This document shows positions 25,557 through 34,287 of a stretch of DNA of 50,179 nt, one piece after another. The stretch comes from Halapricum hydrolyticum (GTDB lineage: Archaea > Halobacteriota > Halobacteria > Halobacteriales > Haloarculaceae): contig JAOPKD010000021.1 of the NCBI GenBank assembly GCA_025517565.1, forward strand, positions 1-50,179, given 5' to 3'. How positions within the stretch are numbered: position 1 is the first letter of the stretch; each line of letters starts with the position of its first letter. A model generated the notes under the pieces. The model had not been told where the DNA came from. It did no database searches and saw only the letters and a program-made list of their open reading frames with translations. A program made the translations under genes and the position numbers.

Positions 25557-26189
25557 TCAGACGACCTCGCGTTCTTCGAGGACAGCCAGGAGTTCGGACA
25601 TCGAGGAGACGACGACGTCACAGGCGTCTTCGACCGCCGGTTTCGGGGCGAATCCGATCGAGAGGCCGGCGACTTCGAGCATCGGCAGGTCATTCGCGCC
25701 GTCGCCGACGGCGACCGTGTCCGAAGCGTCGAGGCCGAGGTCCGACGCAACCGTCTCCAGCGCGGTGTCCTTGGTGCCTTCTATCAGCGGACCTTCGACC
25801 TCGCCGGTGAGCGCGCCGTCGCTGACGGGGAGCCGGTTTGCGACGATCGTGTCGACCTCGACGCCGGCCGAGTCGAGGGCGGCCTCCACACCGCGCTCGA
25901 AGCCGCCGGTGAGAATCGCAGTGTGAACCCCGGCAGCGTCGAGCGCGTCGATAACCTCGGGGGCGCCCTCCCGGAGCTGGACCTGCCGGAAGGCCGCCTG
26001 CGCGCGCTCCTCCTCGAGGCCGTCCAGGAGCGCACAGCGCTGGCGGAGACTCTCGGCGTAGTCGATCTCGTCGTTCATCGCTCGCTCTGTGATCTCGTCG
26101 ATCTCGTCGGCGACGCCGCACTGTTCGCCAAGCAGGACGACCATTTCGGAGTCCGAGAGCGTCCCGTCGAAGTCGAAGGCTACGAGCAT
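25557..26189 (-). CDS. serB: Phosphoserine phosphatase
   Basis: A 210-residue HAD-family hydrolase that makes serine from phosphoserine. Motif I is FDFDGTLSDSE with nucleophile D6 and D8, motif II is TAILTGGFERG, and motif IV is VAVGDGANDLPML. The start is ATG 26189 (MLVAFDFDG), where the family normally begins; the longer frame upstream overlaps the divergent acetyltransferase. It is transcribed toward thsA. Confidence 0.93.
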   Translation of the reverse strand: MLVAFDFDGTLSDSEMVVLLGEQCGVADEIDEITERAMNDEIDYAESLRQRCALLDGLEEERAQAAFRQVQLREGAPEVIDALDAAGVHTAILTGGFERGVEAALDSAGVEVDTIVANRLPVSDGALTGEVEGPLIEGTKDTALETVASDLGLDASDTVAVGDGANDLPMLEVAGLSIGFAPKPAVEDACDVVVSSMSELLAVLEEREVV

Positions 26190-26277
26190 ACCGGCGCTTC
26201 GACGTGGGGGGTGACAAAGGCCCCGATTCGAATCGATTAGCCACACCCAAGGCGGACCGGCGAAAACGAACGGACGG

Positions 26278-26757
26278 ATGCTCGACGTGTCGGTTCGGAC
26301 GGCCAGGCCGGGTGACGCCGAAGCGATCCTCGACGTGAAGCGGACCGCGATCGCCGAACTCGCAGCGAGTGCATACACCCGGGAACAGTTGCGCGCCTGG
26401 GCACCGGGAGAGGCACTCGAAGAGTACCGGGCCGCGACGACGACCGACGCGTTTCAGGTGCTCGTCGCGTGCGACGACGGCGTCGTCGGCTACGGTGTCC
26501 TCAACACGAGTGGATGCCGGATCGAGGGGCTGTTCGTCCATCCCCTCAGGGCCCGCACGGGCATCGGAACGCGACTGCTCGGCCTGCTCGAGACGAGTGC
26601 GACGCTCACGGGCTGTCGAGACGTCTCGGTCATCTCGTCGCTCAACGCGACTGGATTCTACGAATCTCGGGAGTACGTCCGCATCGAAGACCGGCGGCGC
26701 GAGATGGACGACGTCGGACTCGAGTTCGTCCTGCTGGAAAAACGACTGTCGCAGTAG
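26278..26757 (+). CDS. GNAT N-acetyltransferase
   Basis: A 159-residue acetyltransferase of the GNAT fold. The acetyl-CoA loop reads RARTGIGTRLLGLLE (the usual R/QxxGxG/A). It opens SVRTARPGDAEAILDVKR and ends in NATGFYESREYVRIEDRRRE. It resembles small-molecule or ElaA/PhnO-type acetyltransferases; the substrate is unknown. It is divergent from serB with an 88-base gap. Confidence 0.88.
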   Translation: MLDVSVRTARPGDAEAILDVKRTAIAELAASAYTREQLRAWAPGEALEEYRAATTTDAFQVLVACDDGVVGYGVLNTSGCRIEGLFVHPLRARTGIGTRLLGLLETSATLTGCRDVSVISSLNATGFYESREYVRIEDRRREMDDVGLEFVLLEKRLSQ

Positions 26758-26860
26758 CTCCCCCCGAGATCGATTTCGTGTCGATGTCGGCCGTATTCGG
26801 GGGTATCGTCGCGGCCGAGACGTCCCAATTATCACACCCGATAACTCGGACGAAACATTT

Positions 26861-27157
26861 TTATATTTCGACCACGCACCCGACGATAGTGGCACCGCCC
26901 CACCGGTGCCATGATCCTTTCCCCCACCCCCCACCCCCACCCCACCTACTTTCGAAGACCAAACTCGACAGGGGTTCCTGTAGCAGTTGCTCGTCGCTGT
27001 GTGCACCGCTGTAGTCGAACCGCCAGTCCGACGATTCGAGTGGCAGCCGTTCCTCACCGTAGGGCCGGCGAGGCGTCCGTAACATCCGGCACGACGAGGT
27101 GCCGACTCTTTCGAAACGGTACGGCCGACAGTATCGCTCCGGTTGTTCCGGAGCCAT
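26861..27157 (-). CDS. Possible small protein, 98 codons
   Basis: This frame begins at ATG 27157, about 29 bases from the palindromic TATA box at 27182-27190, as expected for a leaderless gene. Codons up to about residue 70 favour G or C in third position (for example LPLESSDWRF and AHSDEQLLQEPL). After that the frame runs through a G-rich tract and becomes Gly/Trp repeats, unlikely as a folded domain. No family is recognised and it is richer in Arg than its neighbours. It may be a decayed or short gene. The rest of 26758-27213 holds only an AT-rich box (TTTTTATATTTC near 26859) and a small hairpin GGCACCG-cccca-CGGTGCC at 26891-26909. Confidence 0.3.
   Translation of the reverse strand: MAPEQPERYCRPYRFERVGTSSCRMLRTPRRPYGEERLPLESSDWRFDYSGAHSDEQLLQEPLSSLVFESRWGGGGGWGKGSWHRWGGATIVGCVVEI
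26921..26946 (-). other. G-quadruplex-type tract
   Basis: The minus strand has G runs of 4, 5, 6 and 5 separated by single T bases (plus strand C5-A-C6-A-C5-A-C4-A-C2). Four long runs with 1-base loops are the ideal pattern for a stable G-quadruplex. It lies between the GNAT gene and the zinc-finger gene. Confidence 0.7.
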
Positions 27158-27181
27158 GCTATGAATTCACAAACCAATAAG

Positions 27182-27190
27182 CATATATAG
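27182..27190. promoter_or_regulatory. Strong TATA box usable in both directions
   Basis: CATATATAG is nearly symmetric. It is 28 bases from ATG 27214 on the plus strand and about 29 from ATG 27157 on the minus strand, so it could serve both. Confidence 0.6.
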
Positions 27191-27213
27191 CGTCGTGGTA
27201 TACCATATCATGC

Positions 27214-27390
27214 ATGGCCTCAGCACCGAGCGACGATATGTTCGAGGAGTTCCTGTCGCAGCGTGGCCACGACATGGATTCCCCCGGTTGGGAAGATAGC
27301 TACAACAAGAAGCAGTGTCCCGAATGTGGTGGACTCCATAATAGCGACGCCGTAGAGTGTACAATCTGTGGCTGGTCGCCCGCTCGGTAG
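27214..27390 (+). CDS. 58-residue zinc-finger micro-protein, HVO_0416-like
   Basis: A short gene of 58 codons, MASAPSDDMFEEFLSQRGHD at the start and two zinc knuckles, QCPECGGLH and ECTICGWSPAR. The layout (acidic N terminus, a W-x-D-x-Y-N-K-K-Q-C step, two CxxC motifs) matches what I recall of the HVO_0416-type zinc-finger family in haloarchaea, whose function is unknown. The start is set by the TATA box at 27182 and gives a leaderless transcript. The GC-ending codon preference is moderate. Confidence 0.8.
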   Translation: MASAPSDDMFEEFLSQRGHDMDSPGWEDSYNKKQCPECGGLHNSDAVECTICGWSPAR

Positions 27391-27615
27391 CACACACAAC
27401 ACCTTTTCCCGACGACAGCCGGTCAACGGCCAGCGACAGCCGTTGGAGAGACAGATTACCGCCTGTATATAAAGCGTGCCTGAGCGCCGGTGCGTCTCTC
27501 GGATTCCGTGTCATTAAATACCACGTGAATGCCCGAAACAGCCGTCCGATCGGCCCTGTTCTGCGTATATTGCCGGCACACGTCGGATCGCCATCGCGAA
27601 CTCGAACCCACACGT

Positions 27616-27641
27616 TTATATAGAATCACATTCAATCCTCG
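27616..27641 (+). promoter_or_regulatory. thsB core promoter, identical to that of thsA
   Basis: 26 bases starting TTATATAGAATCACATTCAA are the same as at 25438-25463 on the other strand. The ATG of thsB follows eight bases later. Upstream of the box the two promoters differ. The stretch 27391-27615 has no gene. Confidence 0.8.
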
Positions 27642-27648
27642 ACCGAAT

Positions 27649-29310
27649 ATGAGTCAGCGAATGCAGGGCCAGCCAATGGTTATTCTGGGCGAGGATTCCC
27701 AGCGGATGCAGGACAAGGACGCACAGAGCCACAATATCTCCGCGGCCCGGGCGGTCGCGGAGTCGGTACGTTCGACGCTCGGTCCGAAGGGGATGGACAA
27801 GATGCTCGTTTCCTCGATGGGGGACGTCACGGTCACGAACGACGGTGTGACCATCCTCCGGGAGATGGACATCGACAACCCGACTGCGGAGATGATCGTC
27901 GAGGTCGCAGAGACACAGGAGGACGAGGCCGGTGACGGAACGACGTCAGCGGTGTCGATCGCGGGCGAGCTGCTGAAAAACGCCGAGGACCTGCTCGAGC
28001 AGGACATCCACCCCACGGTGATCATCAAGGGTTTCGACATGGCAGCCAAGGAAGCCCGCAGCCAGGTCGACGACATCGCCGAGGAAGTCAGCGTCGAGGA
28101 CACGGAGGTCCTCAAGCAGGTCGCCGAGACGGCGATGACCGGCAAGGGAGCCGAGCAGAACAAAGACCTGCTCGGCCAGCTGATCGTCGACGCCGTCGAG
28201 AACGTCACCGTCGAGGCCGAAGACGGCTCGTCCGTCGTCGATCTGGAGTTCCTGAACATCACGACCGAAGCCAGCGGGACCGCCGCCGAGTCGGAACTCA
28301 TCGAGGGCGTCCTCCTCAAGGAAGATCCGGTTCACGAAGACATGCCCACCGAAGCCGAGGACGCCGACATCCTCCTGATGGACACGGCTCTGGAAATCGA
28401 GGAGACCAGCGCCGACGCCCAGCTGAGCGTCGACGATCCCTCCCAGCTCCAGCAGTTCGTCGAGCAGGAAGAACAGCAGCTCAAGGAGATGGTCGAAACT
28501 ATCGCTGACGCTGGCGTGGACGTGGTCTTCTGCCAGAAGAACATCGACGACATGGTCCAGCACCTGCTGGCCAAGGAGGGTATCCTGGCCGTCAAGCGAG
28601 CCAAGAAGTCCGACATCGAGTTCATGCGCGAGGTCGTCGACGCGAATATCGTCTCCGACCTCGACAGTCTCAGCGACGAGGATCTGGGCTTCGGTGACAT
28701 CACCTACGACGCCGACAACGAGTGGTTCGTCGTCGAGGGCGACAACTCCCACGGTGTGACGCTGCTGCTGCGCGGGTCGACCGATCACGTCGTCGACGAG
28801 CTCGAACGCGGCGTCAACGACGCGCTGGACGTCGTCGCCGCGGCAGTCACTGACGGACTCGTGCTCGCCGGTGGCGGCGCCGTCGAGGTCGAACTCGCCC
28901 GTCGGCTGCGCGACTACGCCGACAGCGTCAGCGGCCGCGAACAGCTCGCCGTCGAGGCCTTCGCGGACTCGCTCGAACTGATCCCGCGGGTGCTCGCGGA
29001 GAACGCCGGGCTCGACTCGATCGACACGCTGGTCGAACTCCGCGCCGCCCACGAGGACGGCGAGCAGAACGCCGGTCTGAACGTCTTCACCGGCGACGTC
29101 GAGGACACCTACGAGGCGGGCGTCGTCGAGACAGCCCACGCCAAGTCCCAGGCGCTGTCCTCGGCCGCCGAAGCCGCCAACCTCGTGCTAAAGATCGACG
29201 ACATCATCGCTGCCGGCGATCTGTCGACGTCGGGCGGCGACGAGGAAGGCGGACCCGGCGGTGCCGGCGGCATGGGCGGTATGGGCGGCGGCATGGGCGG
29301 CATGATGTAG
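27649..29310 (+). CDS. thsB: Thermosome (group II chaperonin) subunit, thsB type
   Basis: A 553-residue chaperonin subunit. It has [53 protein letters not shown] and GGGAVEVELARRLRDYA, with a Gly-Met tail. The opening MSQRMQGQPMVILGEDSQRM and the sequence of the apical region fit the B-type haloarchaeal subunit rather than A. ATG 27649 is chosen by the promoter and family start, although the frame is open from 27529. It probably forms mixed rings with ThsA. Confidence 0.95.
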   Translation: MSQRMQGQPMVILGEDSQRMQDKDAQSHNISAARAVAESVRSTLGPKGMDKMLVSSMGDVTVTNDGVTILREMDIDNPTAEMIVEVAETQEDEAGDGTTSAVSIAGELLKNAEDLLEQDIHPTVIIKGFDMAAKEARSQVDDIAEEVSVEDTEVLKQVAETAMTGKGAEQNKDLLGQLIVDAVENVTVEAEDGSSVVDLEFLNITTEASGTAAESELIEGVLLKEDPVHEDMPTEAEDADILLMDTALEIEETSADAQLSVDDPSQLQQFVEQEEQQLKEMVETIADAGVDVVFCQKNIDDMVQHLLAKEGILAVKRAKKSDIEFMREVVDANIVSDLDSLSDEDLGFGDITYDADNEWFVVEGDNSHGVTLLLRGSTDHVVDELERGVNDALDVVAAAVTDGLVLAGGGAVEVELARRLRDYADSVSGREQLAVEAFADSLELIPRVLAENAGLDSIDTLVELRAAHEDGEQNAGLNVFTGDVEDTYEAGVVETAHAKSQALSSAAEAANLVLKIDDIIAAGDLSTSGGDEEGGPGGAGGMGGMGGGMGGMM

Positions 29311-29602
29311 GAGAACCGAAGGTAGTGAGGCTCTCCGAACAGGCGAACGGGTCTCGCCCGTGAGCCAGCGGAGGGGCGTACGAAGTACGGCCCTCGGATG
29401 GACGAGCGGGCCGCCGGCCCGGGAGCCGGCTCGTCAGCCGCCGTACGGACGTAATCAGTAACGATCGGATCGAGGCAGTTCCCAACGTCGGTGATCGTGA
29501 TTTCTGAGACGTGATTCACCTGCACAGTAGCCCCACAGTTGGATCAGGAATACCAGGGGAGAGAATTGGAACGTCAACGTATCTCGTATTTTGTTCGCGA
29601 CG

Positions 29603-30022
29603 TCAGACGGTTTCTATCTCCACCGAGAGTTCTCTTTGAAGGTCTCTGATCATCTGCGGTGAGTTGTGTGGCTTTCCCTCACCCCCCGATTCGCAAAACA
29701 CGAGCAAGTCGATGTCGTTGTCACGAACGAAGTCACGGATCGTCTCGTTCGGTTTGCCGACTGTCGTTTCCTGCTCGAATTCGACGCCGTGCTGCTCGCA
29801 TTTCTCTCGGATCCGCTCCAGGACCCGCTCTCCTTTTTCCTCTTGCTTTTCGCGTTCGAGCACGCTCCATCCGTATGCTGAATATTCACCGAACCGCCAC
29901 GCGTCGATCACGTACAGGCCGTGGAGCGTCGCCTCGTGCTCTCTCGCTCTGTCGATTGCACGTTCGACGTGCGAACTCTCCTGATCGCCTTCGTCCACGA
30001 CGATCGCTATCTCCCCATTCAT
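29603..30022 (-). CDS. UspA-family universal stress protein
   Basis: A 139-residue single Usp domain. It opens MNGEIAIVVDEGDQESSHVE, has HATLHGLYVID-like sequence (EATLHGLYVIDAWRF) and ends with DIDLLVFCESGGEGKPHNSP, where the usual ATP-binding loop G-x2-G-x9-G-S/T is only partly kept. It may therefore not bind ATP. The start is ATG 30022; a GTG five codons upstream is possible. It is divergent from lysA with an AT-rich promoter at about 30040-30070. Confidence 0.88.
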   Translation of the reverse strand: MNGEIAIVVDEGDQESSHVERAIDRAREHEATLHGLYVIDAWRFGEYSAYGWSVLEREKQEEKGERVLERIREKCEQHGVEFEQETTVGKPNETIRDFVRDNDIDLLVFCESGGEGKPHNSPQMIRDLQRELSVEIETV

Positions 30023-30129
30023 GCTGTTTGTTAACACGTTCTAACCCATAGTACTTGTTGTTTATTGTACATTTCTGACAGTCGCACAGGATAGTCACTA
30101 TGATTTGCGGCCGGCCCGAACGGCCCGTA

Positions 30130-31380
30130 ATGACCACCGAGGGACCACCGATCCGCCGTCTGGCCGACTGGGACGCGGCCGCGTTGCGGGATCGCGCCGA
30201 CGAATACGGGACGCCGCTCTACGTCCTCGACCAGCAACGGGTCCGCGAGAACGTCGCTGCCCTCCGGGCGGCCTTTCACGACGAAGAGATCAGCTACGCC
30301 GTCAAGGCCAACACCGTCCGTGCGACGCTGGAAACCGTCGCAGAGACAGGGCTCAGTGCGGAGTGTGCCTCCGCGGGCGAACTCCAGCGTGCGGCCGACG
30401 CCGGCTTCGACCGGGTCCGGTACACCGCGGTCAACCCGCCCGCCGGGGATCTCGATCACGTCGTCGAACTCGCCGCGGACCCGTCGCGCGAGGACCTCGA
30501 TCTCGTGATCACCGTCGGCGCGGCCGACGCCTTCGAGGCACTCGCCAGACGCGGCTACGACGGCCCGCTCGCGATCCGGGTCAACCCGGGCGTCGGTGCG
30601 GGCCACCACGCGAAAGTCACCACCGGCGACGCCCCGAAGTTCGGCGTCCCGTACGATCGCGTCTCCGAACTCGCGAGCGAGATCGTCGATCGCGGGTTCG
30701 ATCTCGTCGGATTACACGCCCACGCCGGCAGCGGAATCCACGACGAGGCGGACCTGGCGGCCCACCGCGAACTCGTCTCTCGGATGGGCGATCTGGCTCG
30801 CGAGCTCGGCCACGGCCTCGACTTCCTCAACGTCGGCGGCGGACTGGGCGTCCCGTATCGTCCGGAAGAGGAGCCGCTGGATCTCGATAGCGTGGCCGAG
30901 GCGACCCGCGAGGCGGCCGGCGAGCTGGACGTGCGACTGGGGATCGAACCCGGCCGGTACGTCGTCGCCGATGCGGGCGTCCTCCTGACGACGGTCAACA
31001 CCGTCAAACCCACGCCCGAGACGACGGTCGTCGGCGTCGACGCGGGGATGACGACGCTGCTTCGCCCGGCGATGTACGACGCCTACCACGAGATCCAGAC
31101 GCTGGCGCCCGACGCCGGCGAGCGTGACCCGATCACGGCGATGATCGCCGGCCCGATCTGTGAGACTGCGGACGTGCTGGGTCGGGACCGCGAGCTGCCG
31201 CGCCCCGAGCGGGGAGACGTGCTGGCGATCGGCAACGCCGGCGCGTACGGCTACGAGATGGCCTCGAACTACAACTCCCGTCCGCGCCCGGCCGTCGTTT
31301 CCATCGGCGGAGGCGAGCCGCGACTCGCCGTCGAACGCGAAACCCTTTCGGACCTGACCCGACTAGAGGTCGAGCAATGA
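30130..31380 (+). CDS. lysA: Diaminopimelate decarboxylase
   Basis: A 416-residue PLP enzyme (alanine-racemase-type barrel) that makes lysine from meso-diaminopimelate. The PLP lysine is in YAVKANTVRATL. The PLP phosphate site is FLNVGGGLGVPY, and the substrate site includes GPICETADVLGRDREL and AGAYGYEMASNYNSRPRP. ATG 30130 (MTTEGPPIRRL) is preferred; ATG 30100 is in frame and closer to the TATA-like TTTATTGTAC at 30061. It is the first gene of lysA-dapF-dapE, whose members overlap by four bases. Confidence 0.95.
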   Translation: MTTEGPPIRRLADWDAAALRDRADEYGTPLYVLDQQRVRENVAALRAAFHDEEISYAVKANTVRATLETVAETGLSAECASAGELQRAADAGFDRVRYTAVNPPAGDLDHVVELAADPSREDLDLVITVGAADAFEALARRGYDGPLAIRVNPGVGAGHHAKVTTGDAPKFGVPYDRVSELASEIVDRGFDLVGLHAHAGSGIHDEADLAAHRELVSRMGDLARELGHGLDFLNVGGGLGVPYRPEEEPLDLDSVAEATREAAGELDVRLGIEPGRYVVADAGVLLTTVNTVKPTPETTVVGVDAGMTTLLRPAMYDAYHEIQTLAPDAGERDPITAMIAGPICETADVLGRDRELPRPERGDVLAIGNAGAYGYEMASNYNSRPRPAVVSIGGGEPRLAVERETLSDLTRLEVEQ

Positions 31381-32237
31381 TTACCGTCGAGAAGTACCAC
31401 GGCACCGGCAACGACTTCGTCGTGGTCGAGGCCGACGCCCCTATCGAGGACCGGGCTGCGTTCGCCCGGCGACTCGCCGACCGGGAGACGGGTCTCGATC
31501 ATCCGGACGGCGCGCGGGTCGGTGCCGACGGCGTCCTGTTTCTGACGCTGGACGCCAGCACCGCGCCGACGCGCGTGGAGATGACGCTCGTCCAGCCCGA
31601 CGGCTCGATCGCCGAGATGTGCGGCAACGGTGCCCGGGTCGTCGCCACCTGGGCGGCCGCCCGGACCGGCGACCGCGAGTTCGTGATCGACACGCCGGCC
31701 GGCGAGTACCCCGCCGAGGTCCGTCAGGAGGGCGTCGCCGTCGAGATGGGCGAGCCGACGTTCGAACCCGACGCCGTCCCGACGACGTTCGACGAGCCGC
31801 TGATCGACGGCGAGATCGAGGGGCTGACCGTCACGGCGGTCAACACCGGCGTCCCACACGCCGTCGCGTTCGTCGACGACGTGGCAGCGGTCGACCTCGA
31901 GACGGTCGCCCCGCCGGTTCGCCACGCCGACTGCTTCCCCGAAGGTGCGAACGTCACGATCGCCTCCGAACGCGAGGCGGGGCCCGTCTTCGGCTACGAT
32001 CAGCGCACGTTCGAGCGCGGAGTCGAAGGCGAGACGCGCTCCTGTGGGACCGGCGCGGTCGCGATCGTCGCCGTGGCACACGAACTCGGACGCGTCGAGA
32101 CCGGACAGTCCGTGCCCGTCCATCCACCGGGCGGGCGGCTCGTCGTCACGCGAACCGCCGACGGCGCGACGCTACAGGGGCCGGTCGAGCGCGAGTTCGA
32201 GACGACCGTTCCCGCCGACGGGGTGCTCGCGGAGTGA
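31377..32237 (+). CDS. dapF: Diaminopimelate epimerase
   Basis: A 286-residue cofactor-free racemase that converts LL- to meso-diaminopimelate. The two catalytic cysteines are in EMCGNGARVVA and RSCGTGAVAIV. It opens VEKYHGTGNDFVVVEAD. The start ATG overlaps the lysA stop (ATGA), and the stop overlaps the next gene, so translation is coupled. Confidence 0.96.
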   Translation: MITVEKYHGTGNDFVVVEADAPIEDRAAFARRLADRETGLDHPDGARVGADGVLFLTLDASTAPTRVEMTLVQPDGSIAEMCGNGARVVATWAAARTGDREFVIDTPAGEYPAEVRQEGVAVEMGEPTFEPDAVPTTFDEPLIDGEIEGLTVTAVNTGVPHAVAFVDDVAAVDLETVAPPVRHADCFPEGANVTIASEREAGPVFGYDQRTFERGVEGETRSCGTGAVAIVAVAHELGRVETGQSVPVHPPGGRLVVTRTADGATLQGPVEREFETTVPADGVLAE

Positions 32238-33313
32238 CCTTCGACATCGAGTTCTTCCACGAGCGAGCCGTGAAGACCCCATCGCACGAATCCGTCGCGG
32301 AGATGCGGTCGCTGCTCGTCGAGGCGCTCGAAGACGAGGGGATCGAGCCGACCGTCGACGACGCCGGGAACGTGCTGGCGACGCGGGCCGGCGATCGAGA
32401 GGGGCCACACCTCGTGCTCAATACCCACATCGACACGGTTCCGCCGCATATCCCCTACGAGCGCGACGGCGAGGTCGTCACCGGCCGGGGTTCCTGCGAC
32501 GCGAAGGGGCCGCTCGCCGCGCTGCTCGCGGCCTTCCTGGCTGTCGGCCCGAAACGGGGGACTGTCACGCTCGCGATCACGCCGGACGAGGAGGTCCACT
32601 CGACGGGCGCGGCCGCGCTGCGGGGGCGGTTCGACGCTGACGGTTTCATCGTCGGCGAACCGACCGGGCTGGACGTCTGTACGGCTGCCCGGGGTCGCTT
32701 CGAGGGGACGGTCACGATCACGGGCACGAGCGCTCACGCGGCCGAACCCGAGAGCGGCGACAACGCCATCGCCGCTGCCGAGCCGATCCTCGACGGACTG
32801 GCGACCTACGACGAGTCCCGCGGGCCCGGGGAACACGAGCGGCTGGGTCGGCCGTCGCTCGTGCCGACGCTGATCGAGGGCGGCGAGGCTCCGAACCAGA
32901 TCCCTGCGGAATGTGTCATCACGTTCGACCGCCGGAGCGTCCCGCCCGAAACGGCCGAGGGATTCCGAACCGGGCTGGTCGAGCATCTCGAGGCGCGACT
33001 CCCCGACGGGCTGTCGCTCGAGGTGTCGTTCGGCGGCCGCGAGACCCCCTTCCTGGAGGCGTTCGCGACCGATCCCGGAGATCGGCTCGTCGGGGCGCTC
33101 GCAGACGCCAGTGGCGGCGCAGTGCGGCCGTTCGGGGCCGCGACCGAAGCCTCGTATTTCGCCCAGGAGGCTCCGACGGTCGTGTTCGGACCGGGCGTGC
33201 TGGCCGACGAGGAGGGTGTCGTCGCCCACAGCGACCGGGAGTACGTCCGACTGCCCGAGGTACACGCCGCCGCCGACGCCGTCACCGAGACGCTCGAAGC
33301 GATACTCCGGTGA
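32234..33313 (+). CDS. dapE: M20 peptidase, probable succinyl-diaminopimelate desuccinylase
   Basis: A 359-residue zinc amidohydrolase. Metal ligands are visible in LVLNTHIDTVPPH, SCDAKGPLAALLA and ITPDEEVHSTGA, plus VGEPTG and the final FGPGVLADEEGVVAHSDREYV. The start is GTG 32234 (MTFDIEFFHERAV), which overlaps the dapF stop. Its place behind lysA and dapF points to the DapE step (removal of succinyl or acetyl from the intermediate). By sequence alone it could be an acetylornithine deacetylase-like enzyme. Confidence 0.88.
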   Translation: MTFDIEFFHERAVKTPSHESVAEMRSLLVEALEDEGIEPTVDDAGNVLATRAGDREGPHLVLNTHIDTVPPHIPYERDGEVVTGRGSCDAKGPLAALLAAFLAVGPKRGTVTLAITPDEEVHSTGAAALRGRFDADGFIVGEPTGLDVCTAARGRFEGTVTITGTSAHAAEPESGDNAIAAAEPILDGLATYDESRGPGEHERLGRPSLVPTLIEGGEAPNQIPAECVITFDRRSVPPETAEGFRTGLVEHLEARLPDGLSLEVSFGGRETPFLEAFATDPGDRLVGALADASGGAVRPFGAATEASYFAQEAPTVVFGPGVLADEEGVVAHSDREYVRLPEVHAAADAVTETLEAILR

Positions 33314-33431
33314 CAGAGGGGTGAGCGCATTCGGTCCGGATTACTCTCAGACCGCGCCGCACTCGGGAAGACCCGGCCCGGCGTGAGCTTGCACGGGGAA
33401 ATCGATACAACGATCACCACAAGAGTTCAGA

Positions 33432-33440
33432 AAAAATATC
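33432..33440 (+). promoter_or_regulatory. TATA box of the small membrane protein gene
   Basis: AAAAATATC is about 30 bases before ATG 33466, consistent with a leaderless transcript. Confidence 0.5.
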
Positions 33441-33465
33441 AGTCAGGTGTTCGAACGGCCAGTGC

Positions 33466-33759
33466 ATGCCCTCGTCCCCGCCGTTCGTCGATCCGGAATC
33501 GGGCGCGCTCGATACCGACCACATCTGGATTGAAGCGGAACCGCTCGCGAAGCTGATCGCCCTGTTCGGCATTCCAAGTGCCATGCTGCAGTACATCGGT
33601 GCCGACTTCTACGGACTGTTCGGCGCCACCTTCACCGTGGTCGGGCAGTTCGTGTTCTACCTCGGTGCCGCGATCGTCGTGCTGTACGCCGTCGCTCGCG
33701 GGAGACAACTGTCCGAATCCGTGCCCGAGAGTCGTGGTTCTTCGTCAGACCCTCAATAG
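33466..33759 (+). CDS. Small two-helix membrane protein, paralogue 1
   Basis: A 97-residue protein with N-terminal SSPPFVDPESGALDTDHIW, two hydrophobic segments (about 27-48 and 52-78) and a hydrophilic tail. The next gene begins SPSPPFVDVETGTFDFEQIW, so the two are tandem duplicates. The proline-rich N terminus and the D-x-E-T/S-G pattern are the shared signature. No family or function is recognised. Confidence 0.65.
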   Translation: MPSSPPFVDPESGALDTDHIWIEAEPLAKLIALFGIPSAMLQYIGADFYGLFGATFTVVGQFVFYLGAAIVVLYAVARGRQLSESVPESRGSSSDPQ

Positions 33760-33844
33760 TCAGCGTCGCTTACCTGCCCCGAGACACAAACAGCGATTAT
33801 ACCTTCCCGAAGGGGTTTTGGCCGGGTGTCCGAAGCCGTTCTCG

Positions 33845-34120
33845 ATGTCGCCATCGCCACCGTTCGTCGACGTGGAAACCGGTACGTTCGACTTCGAGCA
33901 GATCTGGCGAGAAGCCTACCCGATCCTGGGACTCGTCCTGCTGTTCGGGATCCTGGGGCTGCTCCCGCTGTATCTCGGTGCATCATTCACCGTGTCGTAT
34001 GGACTCGAGTCCCTGATCGGGACCGCGCTGACGTGGCTCGGTCAGCTGATACTCGCGGTCGGGTCGGGAATCGTGTTCAGGTACGTCATCGTGCGCGCGA
34101 TTCAGCTGTCGGACGTCTAG
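33845..34120 (+). CDS. Small two-helix membrane protein, paralogue 2
   Basis: A 91-residue relative of the preceding gene. Its two hydrophobic segments are at about 25-50 and 58-80. It ends IVRAIQLSDV, parallel to YAVARGRQLSES in the first copy. The stop TAG lies inside CTAG and is shared base for base with the stop of the gene on the other strand (34117-34287). ATG 33845 is the only reasonable start in frame. Confidence 0.6.
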   Translation: MSPSPPFVDVETGTFDFEQIWREAYPILGLVLLFGILGLLPLYLGASFTVSYGLESLIGTALTWLGQLILAVGSGIVFRYVIVRAIQLSDV

Positions 34121-34287
34121 CAGTCCTCCTCTGGCGGTTCACCGGTATCCCGACGTGCCAGTCGCTCGCCGGTCTCGCGATCGGTGACCGTGCCGCGCTC
34201 TCGCTCGCCCCGGACGAGCGCGTACAGAACCAGCCCGCCGGCGATGGTCAAGACCGCGGCCAGGAGGACAGCTCCGGCGACGCTCAT
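34117..34287 (-). CDS. 56-residue single-span membrane micro-protein
   Basis: It starts at ATG 34287, which overlaps the stop of the zinc-ribbon gene (ATGA), and encodes one membrane helix (SVAGAVLLAAVLTIAGGLVL) followed by a charged tail ending GEPPEEDC. It is coupled to the zinc-ribbon gene upstream. Its stop overlaps the stop of the opposite gene. No family is recognised. Confidence 0.6.
   Translation of the reverse strand: MSVAGAVLLAAVLTIAGGLVLYALVRGERERGTVTDRETGERLARRDTGEPPEEDC

Noticed and set aside
25690..27177. 495-codon minus frame across the GNAT gene and part of serB
   Set aside because: Arg-rich translation with no domains, overlapping two well-supported genes in other frames.
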